From Sanderia malayensis (taxonomy: Eukaryota; Cnidaria; Scyphozoa; Semaeostomeae; Pelagiidae): DNA of 64,000 nucleotides. The stretch is taken from the NCBI GenBank assembly GCA_013076295.1, contig RQOL01000906.1, positions 3,720,001 to 3,784,000 of the forward strand, read 5' to 3'. Numbering within the stretch: position 1 is the stretch's first letter; each line of letters starts with the position of its first letter. A program made the position numbers and the translations under genes. Below, in pieces: positions 40,401 to 52,100 of the stretch. Below the pieces are notes generated by a model. The model had not been told where the DNA came from. It did not search any database and saw only the letters and a program-made list of their open reading frames with translations.

Positions 40401-43275
40401 GTTTTACCATTTGCTTCTTGTGCATGCTTGATGCATTCCAATGTTTGATCTTTGACCCCGTCGTCAGCAGCAACAACAAGAACGACAAGGTCAGTGACCT
40501 TTGCACCTCGACCTCTCATTGCGTTAAAAGCAGCATGACCAGGTGTGTCGATGAATGTGATCCTCTTACCCGATTTCAATGTCACTGCAAAGTAAAACAT
40601 AATATATGTATTGCGGAACATTTACAAGTCACTCATAAAGAGCATCCAGAACACGCATTTTTTTATAAGAACTCTTCTATAAGAAACCAACCCCTACGAT
40701 ACCAAAAAGATTAAGAAACTGTAGTACTACTTTCCGTCAAGCTTTGACACAGGTTTCAACTCTCTAGGACAGTTGGTTCAAAAGTTAGTGTTAAAAACTT
40801 CCCGCGACAAGTGAATTAGCTATACGTCATCTATCTATCATGAAACTTGCTTACACCAAAAGTACTACATGTTACATCAGTCATTGACCAATAGTTGACC
40901 AGAATCATTTAATCAATATTGATAGATATGGAATAAGTAGCTGCTAACAAGTGGCGTAGATAGAAATTTTTAGCCGGGGAGCAAAAGTAAAAATTGTCCG
41001 ATAAAAGGGTGTGCCTTTATGGGCATGCCCATAATGCCACGTCACTGTTGCTTAACTTCACAGCCGCGAAACTCTCACGGGATTTTCATAAATTCTTCTC
41101 TCAAACCGGCGACATCTGGCATTTCCCTCTTTGGTAAAGCCATGGCACAACACAATAAAGCCAGCAATAGCGCGCGCACAATCGAAGAAATCCTGATATT
41201 ATCAGGGTTAAACACCAACCAAATGTCAGTTCCCAAGGTAGAAGAGCAAAGTCTCAGCGATAAAATCCATTCAACGTGGACTAGTTTTTTAATAACATTT
41301 GAAAGAGAGCTTTTGGGGGAATCCTACAGCTGTAAAACTCTTGAAAACAACGTAAATCAATAAACCCACCTGAAAATGCACCAATGTGCTGTGTAATACC
41401 CCCAGCTTCACCCTGAGCCACTGATGTCTCTCGCAGTTTATCCAATAGCGTTGTTTTACCGTGATCCACGTGACCCATTATAGTGACAACAGGAGGTCTG
41501 GGCTCTAAATTCGATTCACTCGCAACTGTGTGTCTGAAATGAGAATAAAAATTCAATTATAAAGCATGGAACATTTTGGTTTTTCCTAACTCTGGGATCC
41601 CTTTATCTCTCCCCATTCCTTCTGCTTGCTTTCTCTATCATTCCACAAACCATCTGCAGCGTTTGCTACACAATTAGTAATGTTGACAGATCAAAAAGGA
41701 AAACTATGAAATATAGATTTACTTCTGCACTTGCTTCTCTAGTTCTTCAATGTCTGGCAAAATGGGTGTGGCACCAAGTTCAAGAACAACAAACTCAGCG
41801 ATATCCAAATCAAGAGCTAAAATTTAATGCAGATGAAAAAAAGGAAACTCAAAATCTTGGCATTAGAAAGCCATAAAATTAATCTATTTATTTGCTTATA
41901 TCAATTTTCTGATTGATTATTGTATTGAGATATGGACTAAAACAACTTTGTAAGAACTGAAATATATAAGTAACATAAACTAATGAACAAACCGGTGTGA
42001 ATTCCTTTGTCAATGTCTTCCCCAACTTCTTGCAGCACTTTAATAACTGCTCCTAAAATTCAAACATTTTCATTAGTGGTAATCAAAACATTGGATCATC
42101 TGTGTAACATTTAATGTCCCCAAAAACTATGTTTTTTGTTACATTGTTGTCTCTGAAATTCATGGTTTTAATTCTGCTTTTTTGCTGAATATGAAAGAAA
42201 AAAATAAAGCTCTCATACCTGCAGAAGTGCCCATCTTCTTTGCCAATTTCTTTACAGTTAAATCACCATCAAGATAAACATTCTTTGCTATTTTGAACTG
42301 AAGTAAAATATTTCAAATTAATCCTTTGGAGTGACAATTTCAGCTTTCAGCAACCGTTGGTGCTAGTTTATAGCTTATACAATTTAAAATATAATATATA
42401 AGCAAATTATTTAAAGTGAAACTTACTTTTCCTTTGCCTTCATTCTGAGCTCTGATCTTCGTCACAGACAAAAATCTGCAGACCTTGAAAAATAAATATA
42501 TATATATATATCAAGCAGTAGTAACAATAAGTAGGCAATCTGGCTACAGTAGAGCCTTTATTAACCCGAAACCAACTGACAAATATGTTTGCCTCAAAAT
42601 CTTTCAAATTTTATTATTTCTTTGCAAATACATCCATTATATGAAGGTTCCTTATGAAAATTACAAATTAAACTCACTTGATACTGTCTTTTAGGGATAG
42701 TTTTCTTCAAATTTGCAACATAAAAAGCCTCTTCCAGACAAGGCGAGTGTGGGACTCTTGCAGGAAACTGAAACAATAATTTATATCAATATCATTAAAC
42801 TTGATGAATAATGATTAGAAACTCAATTAAGGATCAGAAAGTTATTTAATAATTGGATTTGTTAATACTCTCATCAATGTATTCGCATGGGAGACCAGCG
42901 TCGTGGTGAGGTGGATAAAAAAGGCCGGGGTGTGGGTGAATGAAGAAGGGGGCGTGTCTGTCATGCCATGTTTTGCTTCGTAACATTATCAATCAATCAA
43001 TATGAAAAAATAAAAATCAGCAAAACACGATTCTCAGTGAATATTACATTAGTTGCCTATATTAGCTTTTGATTTTCAATGCAGTAATGCTTAATAAAAA
43101 ATTCAAAATGAGCAAAATCTTGCACAAGCACGTTTCAAAAAACCCACGTGTTAAATCTACAGGACAGGACAGGCCTATTCATTTCAATGCAATTAGTTCT
43201 TTGTTAGCATAAAAATAAGCAACTTACCTTTTGAATATAGTGTGCTATTCTTCGTTGAATGAATGCTGCAGCCAT
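34408..43275 (-). CDS. MTIF2: Mitochondrial translation initiation factor IF-2
   Basis: Eighteen exons in transcript order: 43228-43275, 42678-42767, 42427-42483, 42219-42297, 41993-42052, 41723-41816, 41370-41533, 40408-40584, 40161-40210, 39857-39946, 39396-39520, 39041-39119, 38707-38832, 38174-38414, 37700-37837, 35563-35678, 34995-35187, 34408-34571. They give 696 residues (human 727). The N-terminus ([16 protein letters not shown]..., rich in R/K, no acids) is a mitochondrial presequence. An IF2N-like segment ([20 protein letters not shown]) follows. The GTPase domain carries G1 GHVDHGKT (163-170), G2 [11 protein letters not shown]3 DTPGHAAF (210-217), G4 NKID (264-267) and G5 SALK (~300). 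Then come EF-Tu-like domain II, the IF2 linker ([20 protein letters not shown]) and C-terminal domains ([34 protein letters not shown]). It places formyl-Met-tRNA on the mitochondrial small subunit. Every exon closes in phase. Confidence 0.96.
34807..34887 (-). repeat. Echo of MTIF2 exon 8 end inside a later intron
   Basis: About 80 bp match 40364-40443, i.e. the last ~36 bases of MTIF2 exon 8 plus its donor and following intron. Shared blocks are TATGACCTTT, CTCAACAATTACG/TTCAACAATTACG, TACCATTTGCTTC and GCATGCTTGATGCAT. Same orientation, roughly 80 percent identity. Non-functional as an exon (no acceptor, frame not needed). Confidence 0.65.
35308..35376. repeat. Perfect 19-bp hairpin in MTIF2 intron
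   Basis: CGCTTGAAACATAGTCAAT and its exact complement ATTGACTATGTTTCAAGCG flank a 31-bp loop containing TTCTATTCACTATGTTTCTT. The CTATTG-containing core links it loosely to elements at 29455-29590, 35830-35910, 37920-38050, 59512 and 63044. Confidence 0.65.
36207..37185 (+). repeat. Telomere-like satellite, ~142-bp units, in MTIF2 intron
   Basis: Seven successive TGCGCAGTGGC anchors at 36287, 36426, 36568, 36713, 36855, 36998 and 37143 define six full units (139-145 bp) plus partial ends. Each unit has TGCGCAGT-14 bp-ACTGCGCA inverted arms around TATATATGG, then ACCCACCTTTACGGCCACTC, then a run of CCCTAA/CCCTCA/CCCTAG hexamers, then CATCCACCG and TGTCATA. CCCTAA is the complement of the metazoan telomere repeat TTAGGG. 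The array lies in the 2-kb intron between exons 15 and 16. Confidence 0.9.
37220..37310 (-). repeat. tRNA-like sequence (SINE or tRNA pseudogene)
   Basis: On the minus strand, TAGACTAGCGGTAACTTACC resembles an A box and GGTTCGAAACC matches the B box consensus, about 45 bases apart. Between them CTTACCTGCACACTAAG could form a poor anticodon arm with GCA. The acceptor and T stems do not pair well. It is therefore tRNA-derived rather than a working tRNA. Confidence 0.4.
38488..38585 (+). repeat. Dispersed repeat, copy 2 (first at 22398-22495)
   Basis: Lies in an MTIF2 intron. See the copy at 22398 for the shared blocks. The orientation is the same relative to the + strand. Confidence 0.6.
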
Positions 43276-43941
43276 AACTTAATGTTCAAAATTTTCAGGC
43301 ACACCGAATGCAGTAAATGCTAAAATGAAATGGAATCGAGTTCGAGCCTTAGATTTTTAATACGCATTGCGCCCCTATACTCCTGCCTTTTTCTCACCAA
43401 ATCCATTGAACTTCTATTCTGGGTTGGTTACAGCAAATAATCGTCAAAGCAGCCTTCAGTGGCTTATTTACAAAAACGACATTTTCACTAGATTTTCATT
43501 CAATATTAAGTTTTAAAAGTTTATAATTCGCAGTCAATCAATAAAACCATTGCTCTAAACTCTAAGCTGCTATTTGTAATACATTCATTACACAACTTCA
43601 ATATCTTTATATTTGGGCTCTGGCTCCATATATTTGCAAATCGTTATCAGGATGAGGGCTTCTTCGAGAAGGAATTATTCAAAACTGGGGGCTTATTCGA
43701 AGATTTAAGATAATTATTTTTTGTGATGAAACCTGGCGACGACAGCTGTAGGAAAAAATGTTTCATTTATCAATAAAACAGCCAATTATTGCCTTTATTA
43801 ACATAATCATTTAATTTAAAATATCCATGAAAATCAAGATCATAATCATTGCTTTCCTGTTCAGCTCCTAAATATGTCATTGTTTGTCAACACTTCTTGT
43901 TTCATACAAGTTTGATTTCATATCACATGCATTTCAACAAT
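43276..43941. other. Gap between MTIF2 start and DMRT stop
   Basis: Holds the MTIF2 promoter and the 3' flank of the DMRT gene, both on the minus strand. An AATAAA on the minus strand at 43794-43799 is a plausible DMRT poly(A) signal. No gene seen. Confidence 0.4.
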
Positions 43942-44305
43942 TCATAGCTTCTTTCCACAGGTACTGCAGAAATTATCAACAGGTAAAGCTTTTTTTCCGC
44001 AACCACTACATAGCCTCACTCTGATGTTGTTTTCAACTGACCTAGCCCCCGTCTCTGATGACGAGCTGTCAGTAGAAACTCTACTATCAGGACTTTCACT
44101 TGGTGACGTATTCACAATGTATACCGGGGGAGAACTATCAATTACATCTTGGCGTTTTTGGCTGTAAGTCGACGGTGATCTAACGACCGCAGTGTGACTC
44201 AAGGCATCATTGAATGATCTTTCATCGTTATTTGTCGTGCTTTCTGAAGACACGCTGTATTTTGTGCTGTGATTATCGTGTTGTTGTTGTTGCTGCATCA
44301 ATGGT

Positions 44306-44349
<44 letters not shown>

Positions 44350-47300
44350 GTGTTGTTGCTGTTGTGGGTGATGTCGTGGTATGAGGGGTGAGAATGCAGA
44401 GCCCGGCATATCGTGCTGTTTCGTGTTTGCTTTGTTAAAATACGTGCAGTTGACGTCCTGGCATGAGCACACAACAGCGCCATTCAGCAGTGCACGCTTA
44501 GCCAACCTATCGTGTGCAGGCAGTATGCATTCTATCGTTTGCACGATATCTCCGTCGCACGCTTGTAGAATCAACTCCAATACGTGTCGATTTTGCTCTG
44601 GAAACAGACGTTGCAGCATTTCTATGGCTTTTATGGTTTGGTGGGGTATAGCAGGGTGGGTTAAGACCGTTGAGGGGTTCATTCCAGCAGGGTGGTGGTA
44701 GAATTTACCATTGTGCAATGGGTGTTGCTGTTGGGTTACATTGCTGGCTGTATCTACTGCTGGGTGACTACCATGCATTCGGGCACAGGGAATTCTCGAA
44801 CCACACGCAGGAAAATGGAAGATAGGCCCTCGCGAAGGAGCACTAATGCTTGGCTGTGATTGGTTCATGGTCATGTGATTGATAGGTTGTACAACGCTTA
44901 GCAACTGTGGTGGGTGGTTGCTGGTTGGTGAGCGATTATGATTATGATGATTGCTGTTATTGATGTGACTTCCTATTGGATAGCCACTATCATCATCATC
45001 ATTATTATTATCACTATTATCGCGTCTTGGTTTCTTCGAAGGAATGACGTCATTTCTTTTATCATCACTTTCTTCTCTTTCCTCTGGTGAACTTGAGCGA
45101 CGATTTTCATACTTTCGTTCATCTTCTTCTGCAACTTCTTCCTTGTCTTCTTCGGAAGAGCAGGATGGGTAGCCATAATCGCCTTGAAAAATAACAAACA
45201 AGAATATTTTACATGTGTAGCTACATTGCATCATTGCATTTATTTATGTTTCTATGAACTCCCTAGATGATAGCTTTATAAGCAATACAATTTATAGAGC
45301 ACACACACAATTAAACGTCTGTAGTTTTCTTATACCTACATATTTATCATATTTCAAATAATGTTTGCGAGAAAATGAAGTAAAATTATAGAGAGTATTC
45401 TTTGTTACTACGGAAAATTTAAGGGTTGCTGTCGGCTCATCCAAACAAAATATATAACTTTAGCTGATCTAGGCCACCTATCAGAGTTTTTGATGACATT
45501 ACTTTCGCATTTGTATTGCACGTCTTCAAATCTTGTTTTGTTAATTAGGAAAAGGGTTAAATAGTAAACAAAACAAGCTTTAAGGGCTTGATTTTGATAT
45601 TAATATTTTTGATGGTACTTTGTCCACCTTTTGATAAGATAATACATTGTGGCTAAAAGCCATCTGTCGCTATTCACATGAAGGCTTCTTTGATTTAGTA
45701 AGAAGCTAAACTTTACTTTCTCAAGATATCAGAAAATTTCAGAACTCAAGTTTCTTACGAGTTTCTTGGGATTCTTTATCGTCTTCTCAAAAATATCACG
45801 AGAAGAAAACGATAAAATATGATAACAAAGGCATTATGTGAACAAAACAGCAACGTAAGCTTTGTATGTTATAGGCGGCCAAGCCAAAATGTTTAATGAA
45901 AATAATGAATTCTGGATTTTTGATATTCTAAAATTAATTCAGTTTCTTGAGTTTTTGCCTCTAGAATACTGCAAACTCTAAACTTTTTCTGGTTTTCGAG
46001 TAATGCTTTGTTGTAGAAGGTTTCCTACTTGTGAAAAATAGGTATAGGTTTATGAGAAGAAAGACAAAAGCATTGTAAGAAAATATCGTGACAACGTTTG
46101 TACATGCAAGCATTCATGCATTCATGAATGAAATGACCCGCAGTTGTTATTGTCGTGCTTTCGTGTTGTGATTTCGAAAAGTTTGTCTTCTTAGCTCCTT
46201 GCACGCTATATATCATGACAATTCTCTGACATTGTGAGCAAAAGAAATTACTTTCACATGTATTCAGTGATTCTATTGATATCATGTGCTCCAATAGGCC
46301 ATGCCGGATATCGGAGAAGAAATAGTTAGAATAGGATGAAATAGTAAGAAGAAATGGCTTGGGTCATTGGGGTCAAGCCGTGATAGTGCGGTGGTGTCTA
46401 GTCAAAGTCTTATTATTATCAACTCAGTAACGAAAATAAACAATCTTTTTTATTCATTTTAAATTAACACGAGACGTGAATTTCCCTTTTACAAGAGATT
46501 CTCTACTTTAAAATACTGCAGGCTCGAAATTTTCAACTTTCTTAAAGGCCCACAAAGAGTATAATTGAATAAGAAAACATGTTCTTGTTCGAAATGATAT
46601 TTTCCTTTTCAACCAAAACTCTATTCCCATGCCAAACAGGTACATAAAAACAATCATTGTACAATTTTATTCAGCTGCTATCCTAACTATGTATAAATGC
46701 TTTAAAACATATCCAGAAAACTCCCTTCTTCTAGGAAAAGGCGAATTTAATCGCAAAATTGTCTGCTTCGATAGAAAAAGTTTTCATGAAAGTCAGATGG
46801 CATTAGATGTAATATCCTTTCCAAAAGTGCTCAATTTTTTAAAAACTCTTTGTTCACCTTTTGCAAACATCACCACAGAACATTTATTGAAAGAAACTAG
46901 GCTTCAATTAAACTTGTAAGCCAGTTGACATTTAATTTTGTTATTAGTTGATAAAAGGATCTTATAGGAACAGAATTTTCAAGAGAATATAGGTCGGGAG
47001 AAATGAATACTATTGTTACTTTATTCGGCATAGGATAAGTTGACATGAAAATAAACAAAGAAACTATAAATATTAAACATATATCACAAAATCTTCGGTG
47101 ACATTTACCTTTTTCTGTGGACGATGAAACTGTATCTTGTATTGTCATTTCGGGTTGCATATCTTGGGCAACTGAAGTATCATTTCTCACTTCCTTAGGT
47201 ATATCTTCTTCGTCCCTTCTCAGTGCAACTTGGGCAGCCATAAGTCGTTGTCTCTCGAGAATGAGAATACATTTAGCACAGTTACAATCCCTCCATGGAC

Positions 47301-47421
47301 AGTAACGTTTGTGGCCTTTAAGCTGGGATATTATTCCGTGATTTCTGCATCTTGCACACCTCGGAGCTTTCGGTTGGTCGGAATCAACTTGTTGAACTCT
47401 TTGAATAGATTGAGTTTCCAT
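43942..47421 (-). CDS. DMRTA: DMRT transcription factor with DM and DMA domains
   Basis: Two exons, 47109-47421 and 43942-45182, join in phase to 517 residues. The DM domain (~18-72: [45 protein letters not shown]) has all the intertwined zinc-binding Cys/His and the basic recognition tail. Acidic and Ser-rich linkers with a KKPRR nuclear signal follow. Then comes a DMA (CUE-like) domain, ~290-332: [40 protein letters not shown]+DMA defines the DMRTA/DMRT4-5 (with DMRT3) group, which controls neural and sexual development. A polyglutamine/His tract encoded mainly by CAA lies at ~44280-44370. The last ~24 residues ([21 protein letters not shown]) form a four-Cys zinc ribbon that I do not associate with this family. 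The assignment within the DMRTA group is tentative. Confidence 0.9.
45183..47108 (-). other. Single DMRT intron
   Basis: The 1.9-kb intron between the DM-domain exon and the DMA exon, donor GTAAAT and acceptor TTTTCAAG. Frames inside it lack support. No repeat family recognised. Confidence 0.5.
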
Positions 47422-49196
47422 TTATATATTCTTTTGATTTCCTCTATCTAAATAAATAAACTTATAGAAAGGACCCTGAAACCAAAACCAGCAAGAAAAC
47501 TTTTTTCGTACTCTTGTTTTCAAGTGAAATCACTCTACGGCAAGCTGAAATGTGAATTGATATCTTGATATTGTGTATTTTCATGCAGCTGTCGTTCGTG
47601 AATTCTCAAACTAAACAGTAGCACTGAATTGAGTTCGCTTGCTTCTACGATAGTCTTTGTTTCATTTGTATGCAAAACAGCCAGTTGTATTGTCGAATAT
47701 TCAAGCTAAACAATACACATATTAGTAGACAGACCAACCAGTTTTCAAATTCAGTTGGTCATGCAATCACAAGCGTCTCGAATCGAAGCGTTTTCACTTT
47801 ATTTACATCTGCTTGACTTTGCTTAGCAAGTGACGTTCAAATTCGCGTTGCGATTGGCTGAAAATCTCTGTGAGGAAATGCCGTTATTCTTTTGATTAAA
47901 TTTTAAAGGTCACCTCTTGTACATTAATTACACTTTTAAATTGAATTCATGTGAGCTCACAGTTATTCATCATTGAACATTCTTCTCAAAGATTAACTTT
48001 TATACTGTGATAGCCTAAATTTAGAATATACACCGAAATAGAAATGGCAACTTCTTCTCACTGTTTATTGCCGCCAGCTTTCATTAAAGATGGCGCGTTT
48101 TTTAATAATTGTTATAAACTTCATATAATTTTGTAGATTGCATGCATGCTCTTTACAATTAGCCTAACCTTGATCTTCTTGTGGTAGCGATAATACAGTA
48201 ATACAAATTTTTTTATCATTCATCCTCAACTTTCATGATTTTTATGGTCTGAAGGTTGGTTCCAAAACAACCTTTTGTGCAGACAGAAACATTTCCATTA
48301 GCTGTCGTGCAAATTGGACTTCAAGTTTTCTGCTCTTCGAAAACTCCTGAGTAATAAGTGATTAGAGATTGCATTGAAATCTAAAAACAGATTAGTGAAT
48401 TTGAACATTTTATAACTTTTCTCTTGTTAGAATTTCCGTAGGAAATTGATGGATTAGCATAATTTGAGAGTAAATGGTTAAATGGCTAGACCGTTTGTTT
48501 TATTTCATTATGTTTATTTTCGATTCGGGCATATCCCAGGATGAATTATTCAAAGTAAATCCAGAAATCTTAAACAAGTATGATAAAAAATTTAATACTT
48601 ACTTAATAGCTATGTTATGACAAAATTAATCTATTATTGATACATGCAAGTCTTGTGGGTTTCGAAGGGTTTCGAAAGTACAAAGAAATGTTACAACAGT
48701 TGAAATTTGTCTTTAACTGAATTGAGACTTAAGAAACTGGATTAATATCGCTTGAAAGAAGAATTATTGTATTTAAGAAGTGAATTTTTACGTTTTGTCT
48801 GGAAAATATAGGCAGATTTTATCTATTTGGCACGTTCGGGTTGAGAAAATTTGTCAACAAAATGAGATAGCCTCCTTTTCAATATTCAGCGGGAAATTTT
48901 GGCGGGACAAAAGTTTCCGATGACGACAGAAAAATTTAGAGTTTGTTTTGCAACAAACTTGCTAACAAAATTAATGTAAGTAACCTATTTTTATATTTAC
49001 TTGTCAGTCTAATGAGCTATTGGTTGTAGTTGAACATATTAATGATAATTTAAGCTGTAGTATTTTCAAGAAGTGGAAGTCAATATGGGTAAAAATGAAA
49101 TTGCTGTCTTGATAATGCCTTTGCAACATGCTCTAGAATTGAGAGGGTAAGCTCCCTAGCTCGCACCAAATTTCAGGAAATTAAAGTTTAGCTTAA
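47422..49196. other. Divergent region between DMRT and the unknown gene
   Basis: About 1.8 kb upstream of both the minus-strand DMRT gene and the plus-strand unknown gene. Two E2F-like sites lie at 48888-48907. No coding sequence seen. A tempting ATG at 49086 was rejected on reading-phase grounds. Confidence 0.45.
48888..48907 (+). promoter_or_regulatory. Paired E2F-like sites
   Basis: AGCGGGAAATTTTGGCGGGA contains two overlapping matches to the E2F core (GCGGGAAA and TTTGGCGGGA), about 290 bp before the start codon of the unknown 14-exon gene. If real, they suggest S-phase or germline-proliferation expression. Confidence 0.4.
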
Positions 49197-52100
49197 ATGG
49201 ATGAAGAAGTTCGACTCTGGACAACAGTATTTTTTAAAGTAAGCAGTTTAAATATACACATTTGTTTTTTTTGCTTACAATCCAATGTTGAAGGCCGCTA
49301 TTGTCGTTGTTTTTATTGACTCATAGGAATACATTCTTCATTAAACAATGAATTCTAATTAATTAGCAAAAAGCAATGAACAAATTGTGAATGTAGCTGT
49401 GAACGTATCCGAGTCTAACAAGGATCTAGAGTAAGAGTAGGCCCCAAATTAAGCTTGGGTATAGTTCATTTTAAATGTTGATTTATTTTGCTATACACTT
49501 TTCTCAGATTGCATCTTCTGCCCTGGCTCAGAACTCCTCCAGTGAAGATGAAATTGAAAATCTTTGCGATGATCCGAAAATTAATTATTTTACTATACTT
49601 GTTGAGCCAAGAAATCATCTCCCATTTAATACAAGTTTTCAAAGTAAGTAAAAGTACATACATGCATATTTAACTAAGAATTTTATTTAATAAGCCAGCC
49701 AATGTGTCCAGATAATAGTAAACTTTGACTATTTTCTTAACTTTTTCTAGTTAAGCCAGCAAATAATTTTAAGACAGAAAATCTCCAGAAAATTTTATCT
49801 GATGGTATGATGATTACCTAACTATTTACTATCGCCTCTCTTTTCAAATTTCCCGAATCAATCTATAAATTTAATTTAAAATAATTTCTTTGTTCTTCTT
49901 AAAAAGTTGCATCAATATTCAATTCCCGACAATCAAAAGACAAAGACTTGAAAGTAACGTTAGAACTTCCTAAATTGCCATCTACTTATCAAATAAGTGA
50001 GATTTCCTTTAGCATCAAAGATATCCCTTCTTTTGGAAGTCACCTGGGCAAAGGAATCAACAGTTTACTTTTTCAGGTTTGAAGCATAAGCCTTATTTAT
50101 ACGCCTCTTTCTAATAAGGAAGATGTTGGTTCAATTCCAATCTCTACATAATCTTAAGTCATTGGTTCGAATCCATGCCTGTCCGAGCAGTCTTGGGATT
50201 AACCGCTTCATTTTAGTCATGGTTTAAGCAATTTTGAAGCACGGGTTCAAACCCAGTCTTAGCCTACATTCAAAAGGCATTGGTTCAATTCCAGCCTCGA
50301 CTAAGCGTACTAAGGAACTAACTACGATCTTGGCGACAAAGATAGTGAAGCTAGATATACCCTTCATTCGATAGATGTATTAATTCGTCGAATTAATACA
50401 GATAGATTCCATATAAGAAGTCCGCTATCCATATTTCATATGTTTATAACAACTTATAGACAGACATGATTGAGAAGCATGCAATAGAAGTACTGCATAA
50501 TGTGAAGAAACTGTTACATCAGATATACCTGACAAAACAAGAGGTATTATGTGCAGATGTTACTTAAATGTGCTTAATACACATGCAGTCTGTGGCTTGC
50601 AAGTCTCTTCATGAAATTTCAAAATTACTTCTGCAGGAAAAAACGTATTTAGAATGCGTCATTAATGGCCAACCAAGTATGGAAACTTTCAGGTAATTTT
50701 CAATCATGTTATTTGTAAATTGCATGATGTAAATCAATTGCAGTGTTATTTTTTACCGCCATCTGTTACTAAGTTAGTTATGTGTGCTATCCTATTATTC
50801 TGGCTTTCCTTGTACTTCTTCATTTTTAGCTGTGATGCAAGCAAAGGATTTGTCAGCATTGGACAACTAACCCTGTCAGCTAATTCTGAGAATTACATAC
50901 CACGGTGAGACAAAAACTTATAAACACAATATAGTAAAATGGTTATATTCACTATGTTCTATTAATAATCAATGTTAGCAAGATATCTTCATAAAGCAGT
51001 ACTTTAGATACTTTGGATACGCTTTTGTTGCTACTTTAAACAGTGTTGTGGGGAGCTATGAGAACATGACATTGCTAAATCTAATATATTATCATAATTA
51101 TAATTATTATATTATTATAATTATTTATAATTATTAATTTCATTGTCACCAGGGGAAACGCTTCATTCAAATCTATAACCAGTAAATTGGATTTTATCGG
51201 ATCGAGGTTGTATCCAATGCGAGGCAGTGACATGAGACTGCGTGCTGCAGTTGCCTTTGTGAGATTTGAAAACTCAGATAATACCAAAGACCCAATGCTA
51301 ACGGTATATTATATTGTACTTTCATTGTCATTTACCCTTGAAATCTTATAATACGCATTCAAATACAAAATAAAACTTTAATCCAAGGGGTCTACCTGAA
51401 TTTATACTTATCTTTTTAATTAGAGTAGAAGCAAGAAAGTAGACTTACTTCTCTGTTACTCCGAGTTTCATACTTGCGCATTCATCAGACAGACTATACT
51501 AATCTACTAACTCTATTATTGCTCTGTACTTCTGTACATCGAGCACTGTGATGTCAGTGTAGATATTACGCATCTATAGATATCTCTTTAATCATCTTTA
51601 GGTGTGGTCATTTGACGAAATGGGCCAACCAGCTTTGAGAAATCATGAACGTGAAGATAATAGCATCAATGAATTTATCGAACACTTCTTTGAACAAATG
51701 ATTTCGTCAGGAATCGAACCAAAATCCTTACCTGGAAACAACGAAGGTAAGTAGATGAAGAATGGAATCTAAATGCAATGATTACTCGTGTGGCAAACTT
51801 GCTGGTTAAACTGTTGTGTATGGTACATTATAAATCTGGCCCCCCACCCCCGTCGCTCTAGCTATTGGTCTCTTGAGACAATTTTGTCCTCGGTTTGGAC
51901 CCTACAAAGTCCCCTGACAGTGCCATATAACATTGATCCCTCCTTCAATTCAAAGCTACCAGGCTTCCACAGAATAAATATTTCATTTCATTTATATGTA
52001 TGTATTATGAATATATACATTTCAGCTTATTAAAAAAAACTGATATGAGCATGTTTTAGCATATCAACCTCAACCAAGGCTTAGTATTATTGTCTTTAGA

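Noticed and set aside
44298..45197. Alternative-frame peptides opposite or within DMRT exon 2
   Set aside because: Shadow frames of the CAA/CAG-rich and acidic coding sequence.
49086..49147. ATG at 49086 (MGKNEIAVLIMPLQHALELR) with donor GTAAGC as first exon of the unknown gene
   Set aside because: It ends in a phase that hits stops in every candidate next exon. The ATG at 49197 preceded by in-frame TAA fits phase 0 into exon 2.
49370..49432. Segment reading SNEQIVNVAVNVSESNKDLE between exons 1 and 2 of the unknown gene
   Set aside because: Its entry and exit phases do not match the flanking exons, so it was left out. It could be an alternative exon.
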